64,000 nt of DNA, taken from contig OY759273.1 in NCBI GenBank assembly GCA_963662155.1, positions 251,501 to 315,500 on the forward strand, in the 5' to 3' direction. Of the stretch, positions 12,885-24,668 are shown piece by piece. How positions within the stretch are numbered: the first letter of the stretch is position 1; each line of letters opens with the position of its first letter. The position numbers and the translations under genes are program-made. This DNA is from Lamellibrachia columna (taxonomy: Eukaryota > Annelida > Polychaeta > Sabellida > Siboglinidae). Under the pieces are notes generated by a model. That model was not told the origin of the DNA, made no database searches, and worked only from the letters and a program-made list of their open reading frames with translations.

Positions 12885-13870
12885 TCAAATATCAAGTCGT
12901 GGCACAACGTATATGTAGACACATTATTGAACACTCCTGCTTGTCAAGTCATTATCATTTGTTTGACATCCAAGTCTAAACAATGCCTTGCCCATAATAT
13001 TAGCTGAAAACCAGTCACAAAATTGAATTAGAATTCGATTTTGACACTTGATAAATCATAGATAATGTACACTAGATTTCCAGAGCATTGCAAACCAATG
13101 ACGCCTGCTTACTGTCTCTTTAAATATACTAATGTATAATAATATACTAACTAACTTTTTTCAAACTAATATTTATATAATTGTTTGGTTTTTAACGAAA
13201 TATGGCATAACTTTTTTTTAAACTGTCAGTTTTTCACATTTAACAGGATTTTGGGTAAATTCCAATGTGTCAGGTCTGTCCAATTGTATTGTTTATGTGA
13301 CTGCTTTCATACTTCTAGCTGATAAGATACAAGGCGAACGCCGTGATTTCGATACGCCACCATAAAAGGGTATCACATGACTAGGTACCCATTGCGGTCA
13401 GATTTGAAAATGCTGATATACACAATGCTTCCAGTGGCTGTGACACAAACAAAATACAACTATTCTGTCCAAATTTGTTACACAATGTTGCTAATGAATT
13501 GGGGTGATGGAAGTGAAACAGCAGTTTGTTGTTCATTGAGGCAATGGTGGGAAGGGAACAGGTGGGTGGCACATATTTTATTTTACAGCCGCGTTTTAAT
13601 TTGTATTGATAATATGCATCAACGTTGTTAAATTATTACAATTTATCATACAGCTTGCAATGTAATTTTTTATATCTTCACAAAGTTGTCACAAATTCAG
13701 ATACCACTGCAATAGTCCACGGACAACACTTGTTCAGTTACTCTGTTTGAAGTCGCTTCTTTCGCTGTGACATTGTTACCTTATTTGCTTTATTGAAAAA
13801 ACCTTATAGAAAGGCATAGAACAAATATGGTAACAAATCATCCTTAGAATAGGAGTTGTGGTCACATAAT
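12885..13870 (+). repeat. Repeat family R, most contiguous copy
   Basis: About 1 kb that is found reverse-complemented in pieces at 16500-19478. Recognisable landmarks: the start near 12885 matches the end of the 18504-19478 copy; the block 13320-13500 (catccagtggctgtgac region near 13430) matches 17060-17260; the block 13500-13660 matches 16600-16760; the end near 13800-13870 matches 16500-16560. Compared with the other copies it lacks about 400 bp in the middle. A 46-residue stretch is similar between copies in one frame, but other frames are open too, so coding is not shown. No transposase or terminal repeats seen. Confidence 0.75.
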
Positions 13871-14476
13871 ACCTATCGATACATCATGGTATAAGACGTA
13901 TTATGTTTATGTTCACATGCAATAGATACAATATGGCACAGACACTGCTTGAAGAAATCTTTGGGCCAAAGGTGAATGAAAAGTTCCCAAAAAACTGTGA
14001 GTAGACATCATGTGGTGATGGTGTCTGGGAAACAGACGGAAATGGTTATTACAGCCACAAATGAATCATGCTGGAAGTCACTGTTGGACAGGAGTTAAAT
14101 ATATTTAACAATTCCATTCAAATTAAGCAGGTTCCTGATATTTAATCAAATATTTTTCTATGAAAAAGTAGAGGAAATGTAATTTTCTCTCTTGTCCTGC
14201 TTTTATGATTATTGCTGTCCATATTACCCTTACCCAGTATATCCACATGAATTTTTTACTATGAGGTGTCATGTAGGTATTGATAAGCTTTTCCACTGCA
14301 GCTTGGCAGGGTTGTGCACATAGAGTGCTGATGTTTACATGTTATGACATGATTATGCGTCATGTATATGGCAAGACTCAAATTCTACTAGAAAATAAAG
14401 ATCTATCACTAAATATAACATATTCATTTGTCCTTAATTACCTCATTTGGTCATTTGATCAGATTGCCTCAAACCT
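13871..14476. other. No gene seen
   Basis: AT-rich noncoding sequence between repeat R and the minus-strand Jockey/CR1-like copy. The part nearest 14476 may be element 3' sequence, but I see no clear tail. Confidence 0.4.
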
Positions 14477-15920
14477 TCAGCTGGTAAGCTTCCAGAATAC
14501 TTGCCATGGATGTACATTCAAGTTCCTATGTCCTGTATGTAGGCATTTACATTTCCCAAAATTGAACAACATCTGCCATTTCTCAGACCATTTCACTAAT
14601 CTGTCTAGATCGTTTTCTAAATGTTGTTTATCACCATCAGTATTAACCTTTCTAAACAGTTTTGTGTCATCCGCAAATTTCAGTACGTTACTTGTTATAC
14701 TGTCGTCCAAGTCATTGATATAAATTAAGAATAATATAGGTCCTAATACTGATCCTTGAGGTACCCCACTCAAAACCGATTTCCAATTTGAAACTTCTCC
14801 ATCTACTACAACTCGTTGTCTTCTGTCAGTCAGCCATTGTTCTATCCAGTCAGTTATGCTATCCCCGATACCATGGGCTTTTAATTTAAGTAGTAATCTT
14901 TGATGTGGCACTTTGTCAAAAGCTTTCTGAAAATCTAAGTAGATAATATCTACTGGCTATCCCACATCTATCCACTTAGTGATTTCTTCCAAAAAACATA
15001 ACATATTTGTTAAGCATGACCTCGCTTTAAGGAATCCATGTTGAGATAAATTTAATAATTTATGCTTAACGAGGAAGTCCACCATATGGTCTTTAATTAA
15101 CCTTTCTAATAATTTACAAATCACTGACGTTAAACTCACTGGTCTGTAATTCTCTGACTTATTTCTCGAACCCTTTTTAAATAATGGTATGATGTTTGCT
15201 TCTTTCCTTTCAAATGGAACAACTCCCTCTTTTAATGACAAGTTGAATACTCTTGCAAGTGGTATACTGATTTGTTCTACTGTTTCCATTAATAATTTTG
15301 GAGGAATCCCATCCACTCCCGGTGATTTGTTATCCTTCATTGCCTTTATTTTCTTGGCTACCAATTCTGGAGTTACAACTAACGGACCTAAATAGTCAGA
15401 TTTAGCCCCCTGAAATTTAGCATCAGCAACTGGTAATGAACTAATATCTTCTTTGGTAAACACTGAACTGAAGTAGCCATTTAGGTCTTCCGCCATTAAA
15501 AACCCCTATGATATTATATTTCCAGCACTGTCTTCTAGAGGTCCAACCTTGTCTTGTACGTTTTGTTTACTCCTGACATATGCATAAAAACTCTTGCTGT
15601 CATTTTTTATGTTACATGCTAGTTTTTGCTCATAGCTTCTTTTAGATTGTCTGATTTCAGTTGTAGCTGCATTAAGTGCCTCTTTGTATTTTGCATAGTC
15701 TTCGTCCTTTCTGGTACGCCTATAAACCCTCCACATAGTTTGTTTTAGCATTATTTTTCTAATAGCCTCTTTTGACAAGTGTTTCTTTCTACACCATTTT
15801 CCTTGTTTTTGGAAGGGAACAAATTTATCGATGATACTCTCAATTTCATATTTTAGAATATTCCAACATTCTAATTCAGCTCCGGTGAACTTATGGACCA
15901 AATTATGCAACCAGATTCAT
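14477..15920 (-). pseudogene. Jockey/CR1-like retrotransposon ORF2 fragment, near-complete RT
   Basis: Three nearly abutting minus-strand frames form one ORF2 segment. 15910-15506: linker between endonuclease and RT (KKHLSKEAIRKIMLKQTMWR). 15496-14957: RT fingers and palm (NKSPGVDGIPPKLL, NIIPLFKKGSRNKSENYRPV, SQHGFLKARSC). 14911-14477: palm and thumb with VLSGVPQGSVLGP at residues 47-58 and the catalytic FADD at 79-82, then KWSEKWQMLFNFGKCK. The breaks are a single stop between the first two frames and a short gap near 14940. The endonuclease upstream and C-terminus downstream are missing. Of the several copies of this family in the window this one keeps the best catalytic core. Its closest partner is the plus-strand copy at 19460-21290. 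Confidence 0.92.
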
Positions 15921-16499
15921 TACAAGGATTATTTCATCATTTCTTCACTAGTAATTAATATTCTAAGTTTCTACGTAGTTGCCAAAGGATCAGCTTACAA
16001 ATACAGCTGTAACAAAGTACACATCATCACACACTTAAACCAGAACTCCAAATAACATTTAAATTCGTTCCCGGCACTAAAACCAAATCTGGATGATTTG
16101 TATGTTAACCAATCAAATCATATTTCGAGATGCTACTCGGCGTTTCTACGTCAAATTTAAATCTCAAGATGCCATTGGAGGTGGGAGTTTTGCATGAGTT
16201 TTGCACTGGGCCTTTAAAGAAATTCATCGATCGGTAAAAGAAACCGTATGGAACCATGTTTCATCTTATCTGTAATCCGATAATCGAGCAAATAATTTTG
16301 CAAATGTTCACTAAAATACTTAATCATGATAAATATAACAAACCGGGTAACTGGAGCTTCACAAACAATATAAACCATAAATTGCTGATTCCATATATCG
16401 AAAGGAATTCAGTTATATCTTTACTAGAGTATGGGAAAACTCTATTGATTCTAGCATCTGCCCATGTTTTTGCTAGCGTTGTTCTGAGTCTTGTCTTTG
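15921..16499. other. No gene seen
   Basis: Noncoding sequence between the RT copy and the R-repeat cluster. Short ORFs here have no recognisable similarity. Confidence 0.4.
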
Positions 16500-17398
16500 T
16501 GCAATGTGACCACAACTTTTATTCTAAGGATGATTGGTTACCATATTTACTCTATACCTTTCAACTTTTGTGAAAATACGAAAAATGACAGTGCAAGCTC
16601 TATGATAAATTGTAATAATTTAACAATACTGATGCTTATTATTAATACAAATTAAAACGCGGATGTAAAAATAAAATTCTGTGACACCCACCTGTTCCCT
16701 TCCCATCATTACTACAATGAGCAGCCTCAGCTGTTCCACTTCCACCAACTCAGCTATTCCAACTCCACCTTTACCACCTTTACGGAAGATATAATCATTC
16801 CCATAGGCAGTTTGATAAAAAAAAGTGAGCATCTTGCTTGGAAAAAGGCAAACAGCAGCAGCAGTCATGAATAGCATGGCACAGATTGTATGCTAAAATG
16901 GAAATTTTGTAAAAAAAAATGAGGGGGTATGACACCAGTATGTGAGGGAGCAGGTTTTTTAAATTTTTACATCCTGCGTATTTTCACAAAAGAGGGGGTA
17001 TGACACCAGTATGTGAGGGAGCAGGTAGCCATTTTGCACTATAACAGTAGTTGGTGATATTTGTGTTGTGGCCCAGTGCATTAGCAACATTGTGTAACAA
17101 ATTTGGACAGAATAGTTGTATTTTGGTTGTGTCACAGCCACTGGAAGCGTTGCGTAGATCAGCATTTTCAAATCTGGCCGCAATGGGTATTTGGTCATGT
17201 GATACCCCTTTATGGTGGCGTGTCGAAATCATGCCATTCGCCTTGATTCTTATCAACTAGAAGTATGAAAGCAGTCACATAAACAATAACATTTGACAAA
17301 CCTGACAAATAGGTATTTACCCAAAATCATATGTTATATGTGAAAAACTGTAAATTTTCTTACAAAGTTATGCCATGTTTGGGTAAAAATTAAGCAAT
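16500..17398 (-). repeat. Repeat family R, inverted copy A
   Basis: Reverse complement of the 12885-13870 unit with about 400 bp extra internal sequence. A 33-bp interruption (about 16951-16983) is followed by a repeat of the gagggggtatgacaccag motif, which occurs at 16921 and 16994, showing a local duplication inside the copy. Minus-strand ORFs of 85-90 codons here are also found in the other copies because the DNA is nearly identical. Confidence 0.85.
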
Positions 17399-17792
17399 CT
17401 ATACCTTTCAACTTTTGTGAAAATACGAAAAATGACAGTGCAAGCTCTATGATAAATTGTAATAATTTAACAATACTGATGCTTATTATTAATACAAATT
17501 AAAACGCGGATGTAAAAATAAAATTCTGTGACACCCACCTGTTCCCTTCCCATCATTACTACAATGAGCAGCCTCAGCTGTTCCACTTCCACCAACTCAG
17601 CTATTCCAACTCCACCTTTACCACCTTTACGGAAGATATAATCATTCCCATAGGCAGTTTGATAAAAAAAAGTGAGCATCTTGCTTGGAAAAAGGCAAAC
17701 AGCAGCAGCAGTCACGAATAGCATGGCACAGATTGTATGCTAAAATGGAAATTTTGTAAAAAAAAATGAGGGGGTATGACACCAGTATGTGA
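17399..17792 (-). repeat. Repeat family R, copy B (truncated)
   Basis: Near-identical to 16553-16946, beginning at the same ctataccttt word and ending in gacaccagtatgtgagg, where it is cut by a retrotransposon fragment. Forms one arm of a long inverted repeat with copy C. Confidence 0.9.
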
Positions 17793-17948
17793 GGTTCTTT
17801 TAGATTTTCTAATTTCAGTTGTAGCTAGGTTAAGTGCCTATTTTTAGTTTGTGTAGTCGTCTACATTTCCAGTGTGTTTATAGACCCTCCACAGCATCTG
17901 TTTGTGAGCAATTTTTCTAATAGCCTCTTTTGACAGGTGTTTCTTCCA
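17793..17948 (-). pseudogene. Short Jockey/CR1-like ORF2 fragment
   Basis: 156 bp that are almost exactly the reverse complement of 19853-20000 in the plus-strand copy (linker region, KKHLSKEAIRK-type residues); I see one mismatch. It sits as the spacer of the copy B / copy C inverted repeat. Its near identity points to a recent local rearrangement rather than an independent old insertion. Confidence 0.85.
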
Positions 17949-18275
17949 TTTTAGCATACAATCTGTGCCATGCTATTCGTGACTGCTGCTGCTGTTTGCC
18001 TTTTTCCAAGCAAGATGCTCACTTTTTTTTATCAAACTGCCTATGGGAATGATTATATCTTCCGTAAAGGTGGTAAAGGTGGAGTTGGAATAGCTGAGTT
18101 GGTGGAAGTGGAACAGCTGAGGCTGCTCATTGTAGTAATGATGGGAAGGGAACAGGTGGGTGTCACAGAATTTTATTTTTACATCCGCGTTTTAATTTGT
18201 ATTAATAATAAGCATCAGTATTGTTAAATTATTACAATTTATCATAGAGCTTGCACTGTCATTTTTCGTATTTTC
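17945..18275 (+). repeat. Repeat family R, copy C (opposite orientation)
   Basis: Near-perfect reverse complement of 17408-17745; both encode the same 85-residue ORF. The right edge passes at the tattttcacaaaaga word directly into copy D, which has the opposite orientation, so this junction is a head-to-head switch. Confidence 0.9.
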
Positions 18276-18505
18276 ACAAAAGAGGGGGTATGACACCAGT
18301 ATGTGAGGGAGCAGGTAGCCATTTTGCACTATAACAGTAGTTGGTGATATTTGTGTTGTGGCCCAGTGCATTAGCAACATTGTGTAACAAATTTGGACAG
18401 AATAGTTGTATTTTGGTTGTGTCACAGCCACTGGAAGCGTTGCGTAGATCAGCATTTTCAAATCTGGCCACAATGGGTATTTGGTCATGTGATACCCCTT
18501 TATTA
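18268..18505 (-). repeat. Repeat family R, copy D (partial)
   Basis: Matches 16985-17215 in the same orientation with a few substitutions, ending at gatacccctttat, where it joins copy E through a duplicated taatacaaatta word. Confidence 0.88.
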
Positions 18506-19478
18506 ATACAAATTATTAATACAAATTAAAACGCGGATGTAAAAATAAAATTCTGTGACACCCACCTGTTCCCTTCCCATCATTACTACAATGAGCAGCC
18601 TCAGCTGTTCCACTTCCACCAACTCAGCTATTCCAACTCCACCTTTACCACCTTTACGGAAGATATAATCATTCCCATAGGCAGTTTGATAAAAAAAAGT
18701 GAGCATCTTGCTTGGAAAAAGGCAAACAGCAGCAGCAGTCACGAATAGCATGGCACAGATTGTATGCTAAAATGGAAATTTTGTAAAAAAAAATGAGGGG
18801 GTATGACACCAGTATGTGAGGGAGCAGGTAGCCATTTTGCACTATAACAGTAGTTGGTGATATTTGTGTTGTGGCCCAGTGCATTAGCAACATTGTGTAA
18901 CAAATTTGGACAGAATAGTTGTATTTTGGTTGTGTCACAGCCACTGGAAGCGTTGCGTAGATCAGCATTTTCAAATCTGGCCGCAATGGGTATTTGGCCA
19001 TGTGATACCCCTTTATGGTGGCGTGTCGAAATCATGCCATTCGCCTTGATTCTTATCAACTAGAAGTATGAAAGCAGTCACATAAACAATAACATTTGAC
19101 AAACCTGACAAATAGGTATTTACCCAAAATCATATGTTATATGTGAAAAACTGTAAATTTTCTTACAAAGTTATGCCATGTTTGGGTAAAAATTAAGCAA
19201 TTATATGAATAGTAGTTTGGAGAAAAAAAAATCATTCGTAAATTTAAAGAGACAATAAACAGGCTTCATTGGTACGCAATGCTCTGGAAATCTAGTGTGC
19301 ATGATCTATGATTTATCAAGTGTCAATAACAACCTATTAAATTATGTGACTGGTTTTCAGCTAATATTATGGGCAAGGTATTGTTTAGGCTTGGTCGTTA
19401 AACAAATAATAATGACTTGACAAGCAGGAGTGTTCCATAATGTGTCTACATATATATTGTGCCGCAACTTGATATTTT
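18504..19478 (-). repeat. Repeat family R, copy E (longest)
   Basis: Contains the sequence of both halves of copy A without the 33-bp interruption (18504-18827 matches 16645-16950 and 18828-19202 matches 17024-17398), and continues 19203-19478 with sequence that is the reverse complement of 12885-13190. It therefore extends to the outer edge of the family as judged from the 12.9 kb copy. The Jockey/CR1-like fragment begins immediately to its right. Confidence 0.88.
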
Positions 19479-21290
19479 ACTTCTAACACAGGATTGTTTC
19501 CTTACTCAACATGTCTTGGAACCAACCAGAGGTGGGAATGTGTTAGATTTAATTTTGTCTTCTCAAAATGAATTAGTTGACAATGTTAAAGTACACGAAC
19601 CTTTGGGTTCAAGTGACCATAACCAAATCCATTTTAATATGAAAGTAAAAACAGGGAATGCATATAAAAAACAATGGAGGAGGAACTTCAACAAAAGCAA
19701 ACATAAAGAGATGAGAACATATCTAGCAAATATAGATTGGAATAACTTGCTGAAGAACAAGACAGCAACATAATGCTGGACTTGTTTAAAATATGAGATT
19801 GAGGGCATTATTGAGAAATTTATTCCATTAAAAAAAAGGTCCAGGAAGAAACACCTGTCAAAAGAGGCTATTAGAAAAATTGCTCACAAACAGATGCTGT
19901 GGAGGGTCTATAAACACACTGGAAATGTAGACGACTACACAAACTAAAAATAGGCACTTAACCTAGCTTCAACTGAAATTAGAAAATCTAAAAGAACCTT
20001 TGAAAAAAAATTGGCAGGTAATATAACAAAATGACAGCAAGAGTTTCTATGCTTATGTAAGGAGTAAAAAGAAAGTTCGAGATAAGGTCAGACCACTGCA
20101 TGGAAAACAACAGGGGAAACATAATTTCAGATGGGTTTCAAATGGCAGAATTCCTGAATGAGTATTTCAGCTCAGTTTTTACCACAGAATATATCAGCTC
20201 ACTTCCAGTTCCATTTACTAAATTTGAGGGCAATAAATCAGAAAATTTGGGGCAGTTATTTGTAACTCCTGAAATGATAGCAAAGAAAATTAAGAAGATG
20301 AAAGATAATAAATCATCTGGAGTTGATGGGATACCACCAAACCTCTTTAAGGAATTGTTGAGCTAATTAGTACATGTTTAACTTCTCACTAGAAGAAGGA
20401 ATAGTTCCTTCAGAATGGAAAGAAGCAAACATTACACCGCTATTTAAGAAAGGATCAAGGAACAAACCAGAAAATTACAGACCAGTGAGTTTAACATCAG
20501 TTATATGTTAATTACTCGAAACATTAATTAGAGACCACATGGTGGAATTCCTTGTAAAACATAAATTAATAAATACATCTCAACATGGGTTCCTAAAAGC
20601 AAGGTCATGTCTAACCAATCTCCTATGTTTTGGGGAGAAATTACAAAGTGGGTAGATGACGGGTCACCAGTGGATGTTGTCTATTTAGATTTTCAGAAAG
20701 CTTTCGATAAAGTGCCACATCAAAGATTGTTACTTAAACTAAAAGCCCATGCTATAGGTAATGATGTAATCAACTGGATAGAAAAGTGGCTTACACACAG
20801 AAGACAGAGAGTAATAGTAGATGGTGAAATTTCAAACTGGAAATCTGTTCTGAGTGGGGTACCACAGGGATCAGTATTACTGTTTTTAATATATATAAAT
20901 GATTTGGAAGATGACATATCTAGCAAAGTACTGAAATTTGCAGATTACACAAAAGTATTCAGAAAGGTTACTAATGATACAGATAAACAAAGTTTACAGG
21001 ATGATCTAGATAAATTAGTTAAATGGTCAGAAAAAATGGCAAATGTTATTCAATTTTGGGAAGTGTAAATGTATACACATAGGACATGGAAGAAGAATAT
21101 AAAATGGGGGATGCTGTACTAGGTAGAACTACACAAGAAAAGGACTTAGGTGTAACATTTAGTGCTGACATGAAAGTTTCAGAGCATTGTGGGATTGCTG
21201 CTTCAAAAGGAAATTATACTTCAGTTATATTATATTTGTGTTGTATATTTCAGTTTACAATGCATACATTACTTGTTATTTATTAACACG
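19460..21290 (+). pseudogene. Jockey/CR1-like retrotransposon, endonuclease end to RT thumb
   Basis: Plus-strand copy of the family at 14477-15920. 19475-19773: end of the endonuclease (QHVLEPTRGGNVLDLILSSQ, GSSDHNQIHFN, with the SDH catalytic His). 19850-20000: linker with a stop. 20100-20366: KDNKSSGVDGIPPNLF. About 20400-20600: frameshifted NYRPVSLTS and SQHGFLKARSC. 20607-21068: VYLDFQKAFDKVPHQRLL, VLSGVPQGSVL with a three-codon deletion, and FADY where the catalytic FADD should be. 21086-21286: EKDLGVTFSADMKVSEHCG, then divergence. The lost second Asp and the deletion next to the PQG block mean the RT is dead regardless of the frameshifts. Confidence 0.92.
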
Positions 21291-21382
21291 TTACTTGAGC
21301 TGTAGATTTTCACATTTTAGTTTACAGTATATGTATTACTTGTTATTTATTAACACGTTATTTGAGCTGTAGATTTTCGCTG
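21248..21382. repeat. Tandem duplication of about 70 bp
   Basis: Two adjacent copies sharing acttgttatttattaacacg followed by ttatttgagctgtagatttt (or ttacttgagc), differing at a few positions. It lies just past the end of the RT similarity. Confidence 0.85.
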
Positions 21383-22674
21383 TATTGACAACTATACTGT
21401 TTAACTTGTGGGTCAAAGAAACACTTCTGATTCCGATTCCCTTTTATGAAATTGTTGGTGGCTTATACCTTCACAAAACTGTGGATAGCACATATGTAAT
21501 TTCGTAGAACAATAGAATAGCTGAATCATCCAATTTGAGATTTCAGTATAACTATCACGCTGGAATGGCTGCTAAGGCTGGCGGCGACTTTGCAGACCAC
21601 TGGCAGTATGGTGGCCATCAGCACACGTGTGTAGACTCCTCGTTGGTCAAGCTTTCGTGCTTCACTAGCTCGGACAAATCATCATTCCCTAGTATATCGA
21701 CCAATTGAAATGTAGATTTGCCGTAGTTTACATAACTGTGTTCGGCAACTAAATTTTCTGCGTATTGATACGTCAAATATGTTTTGAGACTCTTTTAAAT
21801 TGAAGGAAATCCCCATCACTTGCATGGTTTCCTAACATGGTAGGCTGCATTGATGGTATCTATATATGAATACATGCAGTCTCCCATGGCCAACGAACAC
21901 GAATATGTCAACAGTAAGATGTGTGTGCGCGTTTGTTCGTTCGTGCGTGCGTGTGTCCATGTGTGAATACATGCAGTCTCCCACGGTCAACATATACATC
22001 AACAGCAAGACATGCGTGCATGCGCACATGCTCGTTCGTGCATGCATGCATGCATCCATGCGTGTTTAGTGGTGGAACATGACCGGAATATCACCTTCTA
22101 ATACACGGACTTGGGTCAAATACTTTTTGTTGCACTCAAATAATTGATAGATAGGTAACCTGTTTCTTGGTATAACAAGAACAATTATCTGCTGAATATT
22201 GAAAAAATATTAGGCAGATTTTATATCGCCATCTTATAACCCTATCATCAGCTCATCCTATTATATACATCATTACACGTTGCATTTCAGTATATATTCA
22301 TAGATTATCCAATTGGCTAAATATCTTTAACTATCCCGTTATGCCCCTACTTCCCCCATGTGGTATGTAAAAATGATGCTTGTTCTATAAGTTTTCTGCT
22401 AGCACTAACAAATGCAGAGTACAACCATTCGTGAAAGGACAGGATATTTTATATGCATGCATACATTGTGTTGCAGTTCATGCAGAGATTACTAAGAAAC
22501 ACTCACATTCGAAGGTCGATTCAGCTATGAACACTTGAAACTACCGTGGCCTGTGGGAATGTGAAAAACACAACTGCACACTGCAACCTCGTGGACCAGG
22601 GGTGGTTGTTATAATGAAACTGAGCTAGCTCAAATGTGGAAGCAACGAATCAAGGAATATAATCATTTTCATTT
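21383..22674. other. No gene; short repeats only
   Basis: Noncoding. Contains two partial copies of a gaatacatgcagtctcccat unit (about 21867 and 21965), each followed by Arg/Cys-type gtgtgcgc runs, and a short catg-rich tract near 22015-22065. No conserved protein. Confidence 0.5.
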
Positions 22675-23120
22675 TTACAAAAGCAGTTAGCAAGGATTGT
22701 CAGTAATGTATACTATTGCCATTATACAAATGGATTATAATGTGAATTGCATATATTAAAGCTATCTGATTTTGTAAAACTAAAAACCCCCATTATAATG
22801 TGTGAAACAAATAAAAAGTTGTTACCAAATAATCTGCTGTTATTATTCAACAGTTTATGAACACAAGTGAAACACGACAAAGTAAAAACTTAAGACAGTT
22901 ATTTGCAAGAATGACTCTAAAAGCCCAATGTATATCTGTACAAGGTATATGATTATGAAAGAAGCAAATTTGGACATATACAATTAAAAATGCGAGAACA
23001 TGTACTGTCCATGTGAATTCATTTATTCAGGTAGTGGTCCCATGATTGTGTGACAGCTACTATGTTATGTAATATAATATTCTACATTCTTATGGGTTTG
23101 ATTCAGCATACTAACATACA
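22675..23120 (+). repeat. Duplicated segment, first block, copy 2 (RT C-terminal remnant)
   Basis: Matches 11757-12205 along its whole length at high identity by eye, including the agcaaggattg, attgcatatattaaagct and gtgaattcatttattcaggt words. Carries more frame breaks than copy 1 in the LINE C-terminal reading frame. Confidence 0.85.
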
Positions 23121-23570
23121 AAACTACTATCCCACTAGGGAGAAAATGAGATAACGATGAGAGGAAGCGTGTAACTTGTTATGTTCATTACCTTGTTGCA
23201 CTAACCAACATTGTCTAGGCTGTCAAAGAGATACCTCTTGAAATGCTAGAGACAGCAAAGGAGGCTTAGTTGTAGACCATCCCGAAGACATGACGATGTT
23301 CCTGCTGCACATCGTCGGTCACAACAGCAAACATGGGTCGGACTGCGGCCATCAATAATGCAACCGAGCCAAATATGTGTTTCCTTCATAACAATCGGGC
23401 TCCATATCACCATCATTTGAGATGTCAAGCTTTGTGAATAATATGGCAGTCGAATATTTAGTTGGTATCAACCACATTTCCCTTTGGACACAAAACTGTG
23501 CACCTACCGTCTCAAGTCAGCAACCGATGACTTCACCGAGCACCGAGCCACTAAGTATAAAACAAACAAA

Positions 23571-23795
23571 CACAATATCCATGGTTGACAAGATAGTGTC
23601 AGTGCGCGCTGTTCTTTGTTCACACGACAGCAAAGTTTGTTGTCGTGATCCACAGTAGGAACCACGTGAAGGTGACAAACGCTTCTCCCACCACAAGTAT
23701 TGTGTGCATGCAGTATAAGTATGAAAAGTTGTGCCTGAAACTGAACCATCTCCATCTTTAGCTAGAATAGCGCTACCAGTGGTCATTTGAGCCCA
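23571..23795 (+). repeat. Duplicated segment, second block, copy 2
   Basis: Matches 12221-12425. Between this and the first block lie about 450 bp (23121-23570) that copy 1 lacks; this extra DNA has no recognisable coding content. Confidence 0.8.
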
Positions 23796-23866
23796 TCTCT
23801 GTATCCTTTCAGAATATGGTCAAAGATATTAAGCATAATCTCAAGAAACTTAGTGTTTGCTCTATA

Positions 23867-23895
23867 TTTCAACTGCATCCCGCAGTCTTCGTCAG
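23867..23895 (-). ncRNA. Candidate hammerhead ribozyme core in the Penelope-like terminus
   Basis: On the minus strand CTGACGA is followed by a hairpin GACTGC-GGGAT-GCAGTT and then GAAA. This is the order and spacing of a hammerhead core: CUGANGA, stem II, GAAA. Stem II has six pairs including one G-U. A GTAA word just upstream (23904-23909) could supply the cleavage site with a very short stem III, as described for hammerheads in Penelope-like elements. Stem I is not convincing from sequence alone, and an alternative hairpin (CAGTCT with AGACTG) competes. The opposite terminus keeps CTGAAGA but lost GAAA. Confidence 0.45.
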
Positions 23896-23905
23896 CAGAC
23901 TGAAG

Positions 23906-24668
23906 TTACGGATGTGTCACATGACCAATGTCATGTGAAACAAGCTGGAGTAGGACTGGTGGGAGCTCCTGGCCAACGTCTGGGTTCAGCGTCTGGGTTA
24001 TTTTCCTCCTGTGCCAGTTCTCCTCGTGGTCTAGAATTTTAACGTCCTTCATAGAGCACTGATGGTCTGTGTTCAGTTTGTGTTCATTTATAGCTGATAG
24101 GGGTTGGCGACAAGATAAGTGTTCTTTTAATCTTGTTCCAAGTGATCTGGCTGTTTCTCCTATATAGTGTTGGTCACATTCTGGGCATTGTATGTCATAT
24201 ACTACCCCACACTTTGCTGCCTTTTGGGTGTACCAACAGTTACCTCAGGGTGTTAATAGGTTTGTGGTAAACCAGGATGTTATAGGACTTGAAAATCCTT
24301 TCTACTTATTCTGATAGTTTACTAGTGTAGGGCAGCCCTACGGCATGTTGTCTTCTGCTGGTTTCTGTGGTGGTGTTCTCCATCCAAGTTTTGTAACCGT
24401 TTCCTTTCAGCACTTTCTTGATGTTATCCACCTCTTTGTTCTTGTCCTCCTCTTCTGTTATCAGGTTTTCTGCCCTTTGAAGGAGTGTCCTGACCACTGA
24501 TCGTTTGTGTTCTAAGTGGTGATTAGAATCCCAGTTCAAATATTGGTCAGTGTGGGTTGCTTTCCGATATATCTTGACCTTGGTTGATCCATCATCTTTC
24601 AGGATATACATGTGTCTAGAAAGGCTAACGTATTGTCCAGTCATACTCCAGCTTGTGTCACATGACAT
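23906..24668 (-). pseudogene. Penelope-like RT C-terminus plus GIY-YIG endonuclease, broken
   Basis: Penelope-like elements encode an RT followed by a GIY-YIG endonuclease. 24668-24306 is open and shows the RT C-terminal block: [39 protein letters not shown] and [14 protein letters not shown] at the LSE position near 24306 and a second stop near 24250 interrupt the linker, with a small in-frame loss. From about 24225 to the TAA at 23906-23908 the endonuclease follows: CGVVYDIQCPECDQHYIGET (Cys pair and YIG), ARSLGTRLKEHL (catalytic Arg), then NEHKLNTDHQ. The RT palm with its catalytic Asp residues is missing. The first residues of the 24668 frame are read from the inverted terminal repeat, so the apparent start is not original. 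Confidence 0.88.

Noticed and set aside
16620..18751. Recurring 85-codon ORF as a conserved gene family
   Set aside because: Identity between copies reflects near-identical DNA of repeat R; the 12.9-kb copy, the most diverged, does not preserve the frame.
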